Shown one piece after another: positions 8,486-16,757 of a DNA stretch of 64,000 nt. Below the pieces are notes generated by a model that saw only the letters and a list, made by a program, of their open reading frames with translations, searched no databases and was not told the origin of the DNA. This DNA comes from Pseudoalteromonas rubra (lineage in GTDB: Bacteria; Pseudomonadota; Gammaproteobacteria; Enterobacterales; Alteromonadaceae): positions 62,001 through 126,000 of the forward strand of contig NZ_JXYA01000026.1 of the NCBI RefSeq assembly GCF_000967655.1, read 5' to 3'. Numbering within the stretch: position 1 is the stretch's first letter; every line of letters begins with the position of its first letter. The translations under genes and the position numbers were made by a program.

Positions 8486-10837
8486 CTACTGATACTTGGA
8501 TAACGCCGGAGGCCTTGCTTTAAAGGCTTTACCCCAATTCTTATTTGGTTTATCGCCCATCACATACCTTAGCTCCCCGCCCGACATAATGTCGTCATGA
8601 GTCAGATAACTGCGCTCAAGGACCTTGCCATTCAAAGTAACCGACTGGATATATTTGTTTGCATCGCTCAAACCAACCGCAGTGGTTGTAAACTGCTTAC
8701 CATTAGCCAGTTTCAACGTAACCTTGGGCGTTTGTGGCGCGCCAATGGCATATGCCAGATCTCCAGGGGCTACCGGATAAAAACCCATCGCAGAGAAGAT
8801 ATACCAGGCAGACATTTGCCCTACGTCATCATTACCTGCCAGGCCGTCGGGTTTATCCGAGCTTAAGGTATCCATAATCTGGCGAATACGTTGCTGGGTT
8901 TTCCACGGTTTACCGGCGTAGTTATACAAATACGCAATATGGTGACTGGGTTCATTACCATGGGCATAGTTACCTATCAAACCGGCGATGTCTTCATGCT
9001 CTTTGATCATGTCATGGGACAAAGGCGTATCAAACAAATCATCGAGGCGCTGAGTGAATGCCTCGTCTCCGCCCATTAAGGTAATGAGGCCGGCAACATC
9101 TTGCGGGACATAAAAGCTGTATTGCATGGCATTGCCTTCGGTGAAAGGCCCCATGTATTTGGCCTTAAACGGATTAAAGTCAGGATCCCAGCGTCCCTGG
9201 CTGTCACGACCGCGCATAAAACCACTTTGCGGATCAAAGACATTCTTATAACTCATTGCGCGGGCATAATATTGTTTTGCCAGTTCACTTTTACCCATCG
9301 CCTCAAACATTCTGGCAATGGCAAAATCATCATAGGCATATTCAAGCGTGATAGACACAGACTCTGGTAACACATCCATTGGCACATAGCCAAACTGCTT
9401 ATATTCAGGGATCGCATCGTACACTGGGTTATTGGCCGTATTAATGATGGCTTCTACAGCCAGGTCAAGGTCGTAATCTCGGATCCCTTTGAGGTAGGCA
9501 TCCGCTATCACAGAAACGGCGTGATAGCCTATCATGGTCCAGGTCTCGTGCGCATGGAATGACCAGATGGGTAACATCTTTTCGTAGCTTTGCTGATAAT
9601 GCACCAACATGGACTGGATCATGCCCGAGACTCTGTCGGGATCGATATAGGTCAGTAACGGGTGCAGCGCGCGATAAGTGTCCCAAAGCGAGTACAGGGT
9701 ATAATGCTCAAAGCCTTTACCATCGTGAATTTCACCATCAACACCACGATATTGTCCATTCACGTCCTGATATAAACTGGGCGCCTGCAAGGCATGATAC
9801 AGCGCGGTGTAAAACTGACGCTTTTCGGAGCGAGTCCCTTCAACATCTACTTTGTCCAAGTAGGATGCCCACTGGGAGTTTGCCGCTTTGCGTACTTTAT
9901 TAAAGTCCCAGTGTGGTATTTCCGCGTGCAGGTTTTCCAGTGCGTTACTGCGGCTAACGGCAGACAAGGCAACCTTAACTTGGAGAGGCTTGTTTTCAAC
10001 ATTGTCAAAACTGGCAACAAACTTAATCGCCTTACCTGCACTCATTTTTACGGCTTTGTTTTCTATGGTTGAGTGTTTTTCTTTACCCAGACAGCCCATG
10101 CAACGATAACGCATATTATCTTCGTTGATAAAACGGTAACTGTCGATTGGCTGGGAAAATTCAATGGCAAAGTACATTTGACGATTACGCGCCCAACCAT
10201 TAGTTGCCCGGTATGCAAGCAGCGTAGTGTCGTTTATCTTGCGAATATCACTCCAGATGACTTTGTTTTCAAAGTTGTAAATCGCGCTGGTCAGGTCAAA
10301 CAGCACATGACCTTCGCCACCATTTTTAAATGTATACTGATGCATGCCTACACGCGCACTGGCTGTGAGCTCGGCCTTAATATTGTAGTCTTGTAGCTCT
10401 ACTCCATAGTAGCCAGCTTCGGCCCATTCCTGATCGTGCGAAAATCGCGAACGATAGCCAGAGTCGGGATCTTTTGCCGTGCCCGGATTGGTTTTAACTT
10501 TCCCGCTGATGGGCATGATCAGTAGATCGCCAAGGTCAGAGTGTCCGGTGCCGGAAAAGTGTGTATGAGAAAAACCGACTATGGTGGTATCGTCATAATG
10601 ATAGCCTGCACAGCGCTTATAGATCTCTGGTTGTGGTGATACACCGCGCATGGGGTTATCGGTATCCGGGCTCAACTGAACCATACCAAAGGGCACCACA
10701 GCCCCCGGGAAGGTGTGGCCATCACCGCCAGTGCCTATAAATGGGTCTACCCACTGAGTGTTTGACGCGTTAGCCTCCCCCAGCGACGAGACTGATATCA
10801 TAGTAGCCAGGGTTGCTACCGATATGATGCGATACAT
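8486..10837 (-). CDS. Secreted GH92 alpha-mannosidase
   Basis: I place the start at ATG 10837 because AGGAGAGG lies just upstream and the following residues form a signal peptide (MYRIISVATLATMISVSSLGEANA). A longer frame begins 22 codons earlier. The mature part opens QWVDPFIGTGGDGHTFPGA and contains PFGMVQLSPDT, GFSHTHFSGTG, ALYHALQAPSLY and NDDVGQMSAWYIFSAMG, all hallmarks of calcium-dependent GH92 exo-alpha-mannosidases. At 783 residues the length fits the family. It probably trims alpha-linked mannose from glycans or mannan in the periplasm or outside. A LacI-type operator identical in core to that of the adjacent mannose genes lies 30 bases upstream, so co-regulation is likely. Confidence 0.95.
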   Translation of the reverse strand: MYRIISVATLATMISVSSLGEANASNTQWVDPFIGTGGDGHTFPGAVVPFGMVQLSPDTDNPMRGVSPQPEIYKRCAGYHYDDTTIVGFSHTHFSGTGHSDLGDLLIMPISGKVKTNPGTAKDPDSGYRSRFSHDQEWAEAGYYGVELQDYNIKAELTASARVGMHQYTFKNGGEGHVLFDLTSAIYNFENKVIWSDIRKINDTTLLAYRATNGWARNRQMYFAIEFSQPIDSYRFINEDNMRYRCMGCLGKEKHSTIENKAVKMSAGKAIKFVASFDNVENKPLQVKVALSAVSRSNALENLHAEIPHWDFNKVRKAANSQWASYLDKVDVEGTRSEKRQFYTALYHALQAPSLYQDVNGQYRGVDGEIHDGKGFEHYTLYSLWDTYRALHPLLTYIDPDRVSGMIQSMLVHYQQSYEKMLPIWSFHAHETWTMIGYHAVSVIADAYLKGIRDYDLDLAVEAIINTANNPVYDAIPEYKQFGYVPMDVLPESVSITLEYAYDDFAIARMFEAMGKSELAKQYYARAMSYKNVFDPQSGFMRGRDSQGRWDPDFNPFKAKYMGPFTEGNAMQYSFYVPQDVAGLITLMGGDEAFTQRLDDLFDTPLSHDMIKEHEDIAGLIGNYAHGNEPSHHIAYLYNYAGKPWKTQQRIRQIMDTLSSDKPDGLAGNDDVGQMSAWYIFSAMGFYPVAPGDLAYAIGAPQTPKVTLKLANGKQFTTTAVGLSDANKYIQSVTLNGKVLERSYLTHDDIMSGGELRYVMGDKPNKNWGKAFKARPPALSKYQ

Positions 10838-10866
10838 GCACCTCTCCTCTATACCTATTGTTATCA

Positions 10867-10882
10867 TTTGGACCGTTCCAAT
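10867..10882. promoter_or_regulatory. LacI-type operator upstream of GH92 gene
   Basis: TTTGGACCGTTCCAAT is an imperfect palindrome with the central CG typical of LacI-family sites. Its last 15 bases are identical to the site at 12364-12379. It begins 8 bases downstream of the predicted -10 element, so a bound repressor would cover the transcription start. Confidence 0.75.
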
Positions 10883-10889
10883 CAATTCT

Positions 10890-10919
10890 ATAGTACACCG
10901 CAAATGAATACGTATTCAA
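10890..10919 (-). promoter_or_regulatory. Predicted sigma70 promoter of GH92 gene
   Basis: On the minus strand TTGAAT (10919-10914) and TACTAT (10895-10890) are separated by 18 bases. The -35 box is embedded in a perfect 14-bp palindrome TGAATACGTATTCA at 10905-10918. Confidence 0.5.
10905..10918. repeat. Perfect 14-bp palindrome over the GH92 promoter
   Basis: TGAATACGTATTCA is fully self-complementary and overlaps the predicted -35 element. It could bind a second regulator distinct from the LacI-type protein. Confidence 0.5.
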
Positions 10920-10985
10920 TAGCAACAGGATAAGAAATAGTTAGCGAGATACAAAGGAGCAAGGTTAATGGGGTTAACCGGACAT

Positions 10986-11011
10986 AAAAAAGCCGGCGCT
11001 GAGGCCGGCTT
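10986..11011 (-). terminator. Terminator of the sugar porter gene
   Basis: Stem AAGCCGGC / GCCGGCTT with a 6-base loop, followed on the minus strand by TTTT, 13 bases after the porter stop. Confidence 0.85.
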
Positions 11012-11024
11012 GATAAAAGCGCGT

Positions 11025-12296
11025 TTAGCTATCGACTTTTTGCTGCCACTGCTTGTACAGAGACACCACATTCAGTCCATACCAGGCGATAAAAACATAA
11101 CAGACCATAGGGACAATAAAGCTAATCTGGATCCCCGCACTGTCTGCAACCAGACCCTGTGCCAGCGGTACCAGTGCACCACCGACAATTGCCAGACATA
11201 ACCAGCCAGACCCTTTACTGGTTAAGGAGCCCAGTCCTTCAATGGCGATTGAGAAAATGGTCGGGAACATGATTGAATTAAACAGGCCCACAGCGAGTAC
11301 TGCAAACATGGCCAGCTTGCCATCTGTCGACATCGTCAGAAGCAACAGTGCAATAATGGCAATGGCATTGAACATCAGTGCCTTTGACGGGGCAATCTTT
11401 TGTAGTGCCGCAGAGCCAATAAACCGACCTACCATAGCCCCCCCCCAGTAGTATGAAATGTATTTGGCTGCGGTATGCTCTTCCATTCCGGCAATTGACG
11501 GCTCGGCGAAATAGTTAACCAGGAAGCTGCCAATCGCAACTTCTGCGCCTACATAACAAAAGATAGCCGCAACACCCATCACCAGATGCGGAGCTTCGGT
11601 CAGCTTGTGACCTCGGGCTTTACAATCCCCTTCTTCTGTATGCGCTTCGATGGTCGGCAGCTTTAAAAACGCAAATACCGCTGCAATCAGCAGCAAGGCA
11701 CCGGCAAGTATCAGGTAAGGGACTTTAACGGAGTCTGCTGTTGCGTCAGTTGCCATACCGGCACCGGCACCAAACAGCAACATACCACCCACCGCAGGAC
11801 CTACGGTTGTTCCCAATGAGTTAAGCGCCTGCGCCAGATTCAGTCGACTTGAGGCGGTTTTCTCTGGACCCAGTGCAGCAACATAGGGGTTTGCAGATAC
11901 TTGTAGGACCGTAATACCTGAAGCCAGTACAAACAGCGCGCTCAGGAATATCCAGTACTCATGGACAACCACCGCCGGATAAAACAGCATACATCCGCCA
12001 GCTGCCACAACCAGGCCGGTCAGAACACCGTTTTTGTAACCAAAGCGTTTGAGGAACGCGCCGGCAGGTAAAGAAACGATAAAATAGGCGCTGAAAAAAC
12101 AAAACTGGATCAGCATAGCTTCGGTATAACTGAGGTCAAACACCGCTTTCAGGCGCGGGATCAGTACATCGTTCAGTACAGTAATAAAGCCCCATAAAAA
12201 AAACAGGGTGGTCATGGCGGTCAGTGGCAACAAATAGTTGTTGTTTTTTGCATCTCCACTGGCTACATAACTTTGGTTAGTGTTAATTTCGCTCAC
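11025..12296 (-). CDS. FucP/GluP-type MFS sugar transporter, probably for mannose
   Basis: 423 residues and about 12 membrane helices. The family signature is FFLWGFITVLNDVLIPRLK in helix 1, then YFIVSLPAGAFLKRFGYKNG and LQVSANPYVAALGP. This is the fucose/glucose-galactose:H+ symporter family. GTG 12296 is used, with GGAG 8 bases upstream. It is divergent from the isomerase/kinase pair and shares a LacI-type operator with them and with the GH92 gene. Mannose (or a mannose-containing product) is therefore the best substrate guess. A candidate promoter is TTGTGA (12356-12351) and TAGAAT (12332-12327), 18 bases apart. Confidence 0.92.
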   Translation of the reverse strand: MSEINTNQSYVASGDAKNNNYLLPLTAMTTLFFLWGFITVLNDVLIPRLKAVFDLSYTEAMLIQFCFFSAYFIVSLPAGAFLKRFGYKNGVLTGLVVAAGGCMLFYPAVVVHEYWIFLSALFVLASGITVLQVSANPYVAALGPEKTASSRLNLAQALNSLGTTVGPAVGGMLLFGAGAGMATDATADSVKVPYLILAGALLLIAAVFAFLKLPTIEAHTEEGDCKARGHKLTEAPHLVMGVAAIFCYVGAEVAIGSFLVNYFAEPSIAGMEEHTAAKYISYYWGGAMVGRFIGSAALQKIAPSKALMFNAIAIIALLLLTMSTDGKLAMFAVLAVGLFNSIMFPTIFSIAIEGLGSLTSKGSGWLCLAIVGGALVPLAQGLVADSAGIQISFIVPMVCYVFIAWYGLNVVSLYKQWQQKVDS

Positions 12297-12326
12297 TTGG
12301 ATTACTCCGTGTTAAAGGATTCAGTG

Positions 12327-12356
12327 ATTCTACACACTGTTACAGAAAAATCACAA
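12327..12356 (-). promoter_or_regulatory. Predicted promoter of the sugar porter
   Basis: TTGTGA and TAGAAT with an 18-base spacer on the minus strand. The LacI-type operator lies directly upstream of the -35 box. Confidence 0.4.
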
Positions 12357-12363
12357 ATGTTTT

Positions 12364-12379
12364 ATTGGACCGTTCCAAT
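12364..12379. promoter_or_regulatory. LacI-type operator in porter/isomerase divergent region
   Basis: ATTGGACCGTTCCAAT is palindromic except for one internal pair and has a central CG. It sits 67 bases from the porter start and 87 bases from the isomerase start, so it could control both. It matches the site upstream of the GH92 gene in 15 of 16 positions. Confidence 0.75.
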
Positions 12380-12466
12380 TTATTTTTGATGATGCTAGAG
12401 TAAGATTAAATGCAGGTATTGCCGGGTAGATATGCTCAGGCTAAATGACGACACACTGGATAGGTT

Positions 12467-13660
12467 ATGTCTATAAACTTCAGAAACGATGACTTCTTAC
12501 TTAAACATATCAACCACACCATGGGCTTTTACCATCCCCGATGTGTCGACCCTGATGGCGGGTTTTTCCACTATTTTTTGGATGACGGCACGGTTTACAA
12601 TCAAGATGATCGTCATCTGGTATCAAGTACCCGGTTTGTGTTCAATTATGCGATGGCTTATTTGCAAACCCGTAAGCCTGAAAACCTCGAACTGGTTCAT
12701 CATGGCCTGGACTTTCTAGAGCAAACACACAAGCAACCCAATGGTGGCTACGCGTGGGTTATCAGTAAAAGTCAGGTTGAAGACAGTACCAACCACTGTT
12801 ACGGCCTTGCATTCGTCTTACTGGCCAACGCGGTTGCGCTTAAGGCCGGTGTTGATTCAGCGGCTGAGACCATAGAGTCGGTATGGCGCTTACTGGAAGA
12901 CAAATACTACCAAAGTGACTATCAGCTATATCTGGACGAGTACAATGGTGATTTTAGTGTCGCTGATCCTTACCGGGGGCAAAACGCCAATATGCATATG
13001 TGCGAAGCATTGCTCATGTGTTTTGAAGCCACGCAGGATAATAAATTCCTTCAACGCGCACATGCGCTTGCCTTTACCATGACGGTACAACAGGCTGAAT
13101 TAGCCAACGGCCTTGTCTGGGAGCACTACAGCGATAACTGGCAGATTGACTGGCACTATAACCTGGATAACCCCAAACACCTGTTTCGCCCGTGGGGTTT
13201 TCAACCAGGCCATCAAACTGAGTGGAGTAAGCTGTTGCTGATCCTGTATCGGCACAAACCACAAAACTGGATGATCGAACGCGCCCGTTACCTGTTTGAT
13301 ACGGCGCTTGAAACTGCCTGGGATGAGGAACATGGCGGAATATGCTATGGCTTTGCGCCGGATAACAGCATTTGCGACTCAGACAAATACTTCTGGGTTC
13401 AGGCAGAGAGTTTTGCCGCTGCGGCGCTGCTGGCACTCACAACCGGTGAAAACCGCTACTGGCAGTGGTATGACAAAATATGGCAGTACTGCTGGGATCA
13501 TATGATAGATCATGAACATGGTGCCTGGTACCGCATTTTAGATAAACGAAACCAGGCATACAGCAACGAAAAAAGCCCTGCCGGGAAAACCGATTATCAT
13601 ACAATGGGCGCCTGCTACGAAGTACTTAGAGCCCAGCAACTAGCACAGGAGGCATTATGA
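12467..13660 (+). CDS. AGE-family isomerase/epimerase, probable D-mannose isomerase
   Basis: 397 residues of the N-acylglucosamine 2-epimerase/mannose isomerase fold, an alpha-alpha barrel. Recognisable segments are QDDRHLVSSTRFVFNYAMAY near the N-terminus, NANMHMCEALLMCFEAT, NPKHLFRPWGFQPGHQTEWSK and DKYFWVQAESFAAAALL, which carry the family's conserved His, Arg and Glu residues. The partner kinase is directly coupled (ATGA overlap) and a sugar porter diverges upstream, so conversion of imported mannose to fructose is the most likely reaction. YihS-like or cellobiose-epimerase activity is the alternative. Confidence 0.9.
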   Translation: MSINFRNDDFLLKHINHTMGFYHPRCVDPDGGFFHYFLDDGTVYNQDDRHLVSSTRFVFNYAMAYLQTRKPENLELVHHGLDFLEQTHKQPNGGYAWVISKSQVEDSTNHCYGLAFVLLANAVALKAGVDSAAETIESVWRLLEDKYYQSDYQLYLDEYNGDFSVADPYRGQNANMHMCEALLMCFEATQDNKFLQRAHALAFTMTVQQAELANGLVWEHYSDNWQIDWHYNLDNPKHLFRPWGFQPGHQTEWSKLLLILYRHKPQNWMIERARYLFDTALETAWDEEHGGICYGFAPDNSICDSDKYFWVQAESFAAAALLALTTGENRYWQWYDKIWQYCWDHMIDHEHGAWYRILDKRNQAYSNEKSPAGKTDYHTMGACYEVLRAQQLAQEAL

Positions 13661-14601
13661 GCCTGGTTTGTTTTGGTGAAGCCCTGATAGATTTCCTGTC
13701 AGACGGAAAAACGCCTGAATCTTTTACTAAATACGCAGGTGGCGCACCGGCCAATGTTGCCGTTGCCGCCGCCCGTCAGGGGGTTGCAGCGAGTTTTTGC
13801 GGCATGGTCGGCGATGACATGTTCGGCCACTTTATAAAACAAGAATTGCAATCACATGGGGTTAATTGTGATTACGTAAACTCGACAGATAAAGCCAAAA
13901 CGGCGCTGGCGTTCGTTTCGTTGGATTCAAACGGCGAACGAAGTTTTAGTTTTTATCGTCCCCCCGCGGCTGATTTGCTATTTCGCTCTGACGACTTTGA
14001 TCCCAGCATGTTCGATACGCATTCATTGATACATGTGTGCAGTAATAGCCTGACCGAAACCAACATCTATAAAACAACTGTCCATGCTTTAACTCAGGCA
14101 CGGGCTCAGGGTATGAATACCAGCTTTGATATGAACCTGAGAGAAAACCTCTGGACATCCATGACACACTGCTCAAAACGCATTTGGCATGTCATTTCGC
14201 TCTCAGACATTGTTAAGCTGTCACACGAGGAGCTGGTATTTTTGAATGAACAAAGTCATCCAGGTCAGCCTCAGTCGCATACCCTCGACGCCATCATGGC
14301 AGCCAATGTAAAACTGCTGATCATCACCGATGGTAAACAAGCTGTTCGCTTTTATGGGCAGACTTATCAGGGCGAGGTGCAAGTACCCGATGTAACCGCG
14401 GTAGATACAACCGCTGCGGGAGATGCGTTTGTTGGTGGGTTACTGGCAACCTTTATCCGTTCGGACTTGCCTATCTACACCATATTGGCCGATCGGGACA
14501 GCGTATATCGTGCCATAGAATACGCCAGTCGCTGCGGCGCTTTTGCCGTAACACGCTATGGCGCGTTTGATTCCTTGCCAAGTTACAAGGACATTGCTTA
14601 A
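13657..14601 (+). CDS. PfkB-family fructokinase/mannokinase
   Basis: 314 residues. The N-terminal glycine-rich sugar-binding motif is KYAGGAPANVAVAAARQG, and the C-terminal ATP/anion-hole motif is DTTAAGDAFVGGLLA, with the catalytic Asp in AAGD. Its start overlaps the isomerase stop by four bases (ATGA), so the two are translationally coupled. With that partner it would phosphorylate fructose to fructose-6-phosphate and complete the entry of mannose into glycolysis. Confidence 0.92.
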   Translation: MSLVCFGEALIDFLSDGKTPESFTKYAGGAPANVAVAAARQGVAASFCGMVGDDMFGHFIKQELQSHGVNCDYVNSTDKAKTALAFVSLDSNGERSFSFYRPPAADLLFRSDDFDPSMFDTHSLIHVCSNSLTETNIYKTTVHALTQARAQGMNTSFDMNLRENLWTSMTHCSKRIWHVISLSDIVKLSHEELVFLNEQSHPGQPQSHTLDAIMAANVKLLIITDGKQAVRFYGQTYQGEVQVPDVTAVDTTAAGDAFVGGLLATFIRSDLPIYTILADRDSVYRAIEYASRCGAFAVTRYGAFDSLPSYKDIA

Positions 14602-14615
14602 CAGGCTGTGAGAGC

Positions 14616-14636
14616 GGGTGCATGGATGCGCCTTTT
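14616..14636 (+). terminator. Possible terminator of the isomerase/kinase operon
   Basis: GGTGC-ATGGAT-GCGCC stem-loop followed by TTTT, 15 bases after the kinase stop. The stem is short and includes one G·T pair. Confidence 0.5.
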
Positions 14637-14661
14637 CAGCAAGCCCACTTGTAAGGAGAAT

Positions 14662-14928
14662 TTAAATATGCGCCAAATATTCAGTGTAAATGTAATAAAA
14701 TCCGGGCGAACAAATCACCAGGCCGAGCAGATAGAGTTTAAAAAAACCATCTCGCTGCGCACTGAGCTGCGACACCACAGACACTGAGCTTTCAACCTCC
14801 GTCGGTGGCGTTTTAGGAAAATAACAGCGGTAAGCCTTCATTATACCCCACCCTATTGTAAAGGGGCCCAGGATCAGCAAAAAGAAAAACCCTAAGGCAT
14901 ACCAGGTTTCTGGAGAAACTCTGCTCAT
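14662..14928 (-). CDS. Small two-helix membrane protein, unknown
   Basis: 88 residues. Hydrophobic segments lie at about 10-30 (ALGFFFLLILGPFTIGWGIM) and 65-82, joined by a polar Pro/Ser-rich loop. GAGAG lies about 8 bases before the ATG. I do not recognise a family. It is isolated between the kinase and the lipoprotein gene on the opposite strand. Confidence 0.65.
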   Translation of the reverse strand: MSRVSPETWYALGFFFLLILGPFTIGWGIMKAYRCYFPKTPPTEVESSVSVVSQLSAQRDGFFKLYLLGLVICSPGFYYIYTEYLAHI

Positions 14929-15062
14929 CTTGTACTCTCATCAACTAAACAACCAAATTAGTATTGTAGTAACACCTGCTTACATCTAACTATTTGATTT
15001 TGTGCTAATCACTTATGCTAAGCTAAGCCTAACACAGTAAAAGAATAAAAAAAGACGCGTTT

Positions 15063-16148
15063 ATGCACAAACCTTATCTCGCCCTGCCCTTCCTCATTTG
15101 CCTGAGTGCCTGTACGGCCAACCAGGTTGAAGTGACTCAGTCGGACCAGACGGTGGTAAAATACAAAACATCGCAGGGCTACACAGACCGTTTTGCCAAT
15201 CTCTATAAACAGCCAGAGCGCTACCCTTACACGTGTGAGCAGGACTGCTATCCGCCTACCCCGCTCATTGAATGCCGCGAAAACATGGAGCAATGTCGTT
15301 ACATCGGCGAGCGCCCCGACATCAACAGCCCACTGGGTTTTAACGTAAAATGGCTTGGCCACGCTAGCTTTTTGCTCACAATGCCTGACGGACAGCAAGT
15401 GCTGGTTGACCCCGTGAGTCAGCAGTTTGACTGGCCGGTTGACCTGGGTTTTAAATGGACCGGCGGTTTTTATCGGACTGAGCCTCTGTGGCCCGCAGAT
15501 CAGGAGCTCAACAAGCTAACCTCGGTCGTGTATTCGCATATACACTACGACCATTTCAATAAAGCAGATATCGACACCTTAGGCACAGAGCCAACTTATT
15601 ATACGCCGCTGGGGTTTGCCGACTACTTTGCCAGCGGAGGCTATAAAATCAATGAAATGGCCTGGTATGCCAGCGCACAGCAAGATCAGCTTAACATTCA
15701 TTTTGTACCGGCTCATCATTTCAGCAGCCGGATTGTTGTTCCCTACCTAACAGAAGACAATGACGCGACGCTTTGGGGTGGCTGGATATTTGAGTACCAG
15801 GGCAAGACCTTATTTTATGCGGGCGATACGGGTTATTCTCCCCACTTCAAAGACATACAACAGAAGTACGGCGATATTGACGTTTGCCTGCTGCCCATCG
15901 CCTCTTATCACCATGAGGAGTATGGCAACTGGTATCGCAATGTTCACCTCACACCTGAAGACATGCTGGTGGCGGCCGATGATCTTAACTGTCAGCAAGT
16001 AGTGCCGTGGGGATATGGCAATATGAGCTGGAAAATGGGCGATTTAACGTCGCATTCCGCGCTGTTTAGGCTGCTTCATGTCAAACAAACACTGGCACCC
16101 CAGCGGCCCATTTACGTACTTAACGAAGGAGAGAGCGTCACCTTCTGA
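15063..16148 (+). CDS. Metallo-beta-lactamase-fold lipoprotein (NAPE-PLD/UlaG-like)
   Basis: 361 residues with a lipoprotein signal, lipobox LSAC (Cys17). The core has WLGHASFLLTMPDGQQVLVDPV and then the metal-binding YSHIHYDH motif. Further histidines are in VPAHHFSSR and an Asp in FYAGDTGYS. This arrangement matches NAPE-phospholipase-D-like metallohydrolases (Lactamase_B_2). Substrate unknown; a lipid or phosphodiester is plausible from the family. It ends 17 bases from a convergent gene with no terminator between them. Confidence 0.9.
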   Translation: MHKPYLALPFLICLSACTANQVEVTQSDQTVVKYKTSQGYTDRFANLYKQPERYPYTCEQDCYPPTPLIECRENMEQCRYIGERPDINSPLGFNVKWLGHASFLLTMPDGQQVLVDPVSQQFDWPVDLGFKWTGGFYRTEPLWPADQELNKLTSVVYSHIHYDHFNKADIDTLGTEPTYYTPLGFADYFASGGYKINEMAWYASAQQDQLNIHFVPAHHFSSRIVVPYLTEDNDATLWGGWIFEYQGKTLFYAGDTGYSPHFKDIQQKYGDIDVCLLPIASYHHEEYGNWYRNVHLTPEDMLVAADDLNCQQVVPWGYGNMSWKMGDLTSHSALFRLLHVKQTLAPQRPIYVLNEGESVTF

Positions 16149-16165
16149 GTATAAACAGCCTGGTA

Positions 16166-16672
16166 TCAATCAACATCATGTTCAGGCCAGGTGACAATGT
16201 GATCTTCAAAGTCATTCTCCAGATCGACATCCTGTTCGCTGATGGCCTTACCCAGAATACTGATCCCGGCGTCATGCATTGGCTGCTTAGAGCCTTCATG
16301 ACGTAACGGGTGCCAGCTCGCCAGTCCACGACCTTCATGTAAGCGGCGATAACTGCAAGATTGCGGCATAAAGAAGATGTCTTTGAGGTTGTCCTTGGTG
16401 AGCTGGACGCACGATGGCACCAGTGTTTGTCGCTCCGAATATCGGGTGCAGGCACAGGTGTTTGCATCGCTGTATTGGCACACCACGTCGGTATACAACA
16501 ATTCTTCGCCCTCACGCAGTACGTCGGTGCTACTAAATTGTTCTTCCTCATCTTCGTCTGAATCTATAAAGGAGTGCAGACAACATTTGCCACAGCCGTC
16601 ACAGATGGCTTCCCACTCCTGTTGGTTCATTTCTTCAAGTGATTTTTCAATCCAAAAAGGAGTTGTGCTCAT
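16166..16672 (-). CDS. YcgN/UPF0260 cysteine-cluster protein
   Basis: Start ATG 16672 gives MSTTPFWIEK, aligning with YcgN-type N-termini; an in-frame ATG six codons earlier (16690) is possible. The CDGCGKCC cluster near the N-terminus plus later Cys residues (TCACTRYSERQTLVPSC and PQSCSYR) define the YkgJ/UPF0260 family, thought to bind a metal or Fe-S centre. Conserved WHPL is present. Function unknown. It is an isolated gene. Confidence 0.9.
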   Translation of the reverse strand: MSTTPFWIEKSLEEMNQQEWEAICDGCGKCCLHSFIDSDEDEEEQFSSTDVLREGEELLYTDVVCQYSDANTCACTRYSERQTLVPSCVQLTKDNLKDIFFMPQSCSYRRLHEGRGLASWHPLRHEGSKQPMHDAGISILGKAISEQDVDLENDFEDHIVTWPEHDVD

Positions 16673-16719
16673 AACGCCAGTCTGCCACATAGATAAGGGG
16701 CGCAGATTGTACTAAAAGA

Positions 16720-16742
16720 ATCAGACCAGCGCAAAGCTGGCC
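16720..16742 (-). terminator. Weak terminator of the DUF885 gene
   Basis: GGCCAGC-TTTGC-GCTGGTC hairpin on the minus strand, followed by TGATTCTTTT, 15 bases after the gene. The T tract is interrupted. Confidence 0.4.
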
Positions 16743-16757
16743 TGTTATCTGTGGGGG

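Noticed and set aside
14668..14790. 40-codon plus-strand frame with a good AAGGAG site
   Set aside because: It runs antisense to the end of the two-helix membrane protein gene and its product has no protein-like pattern; the ribosome site is probably chance.
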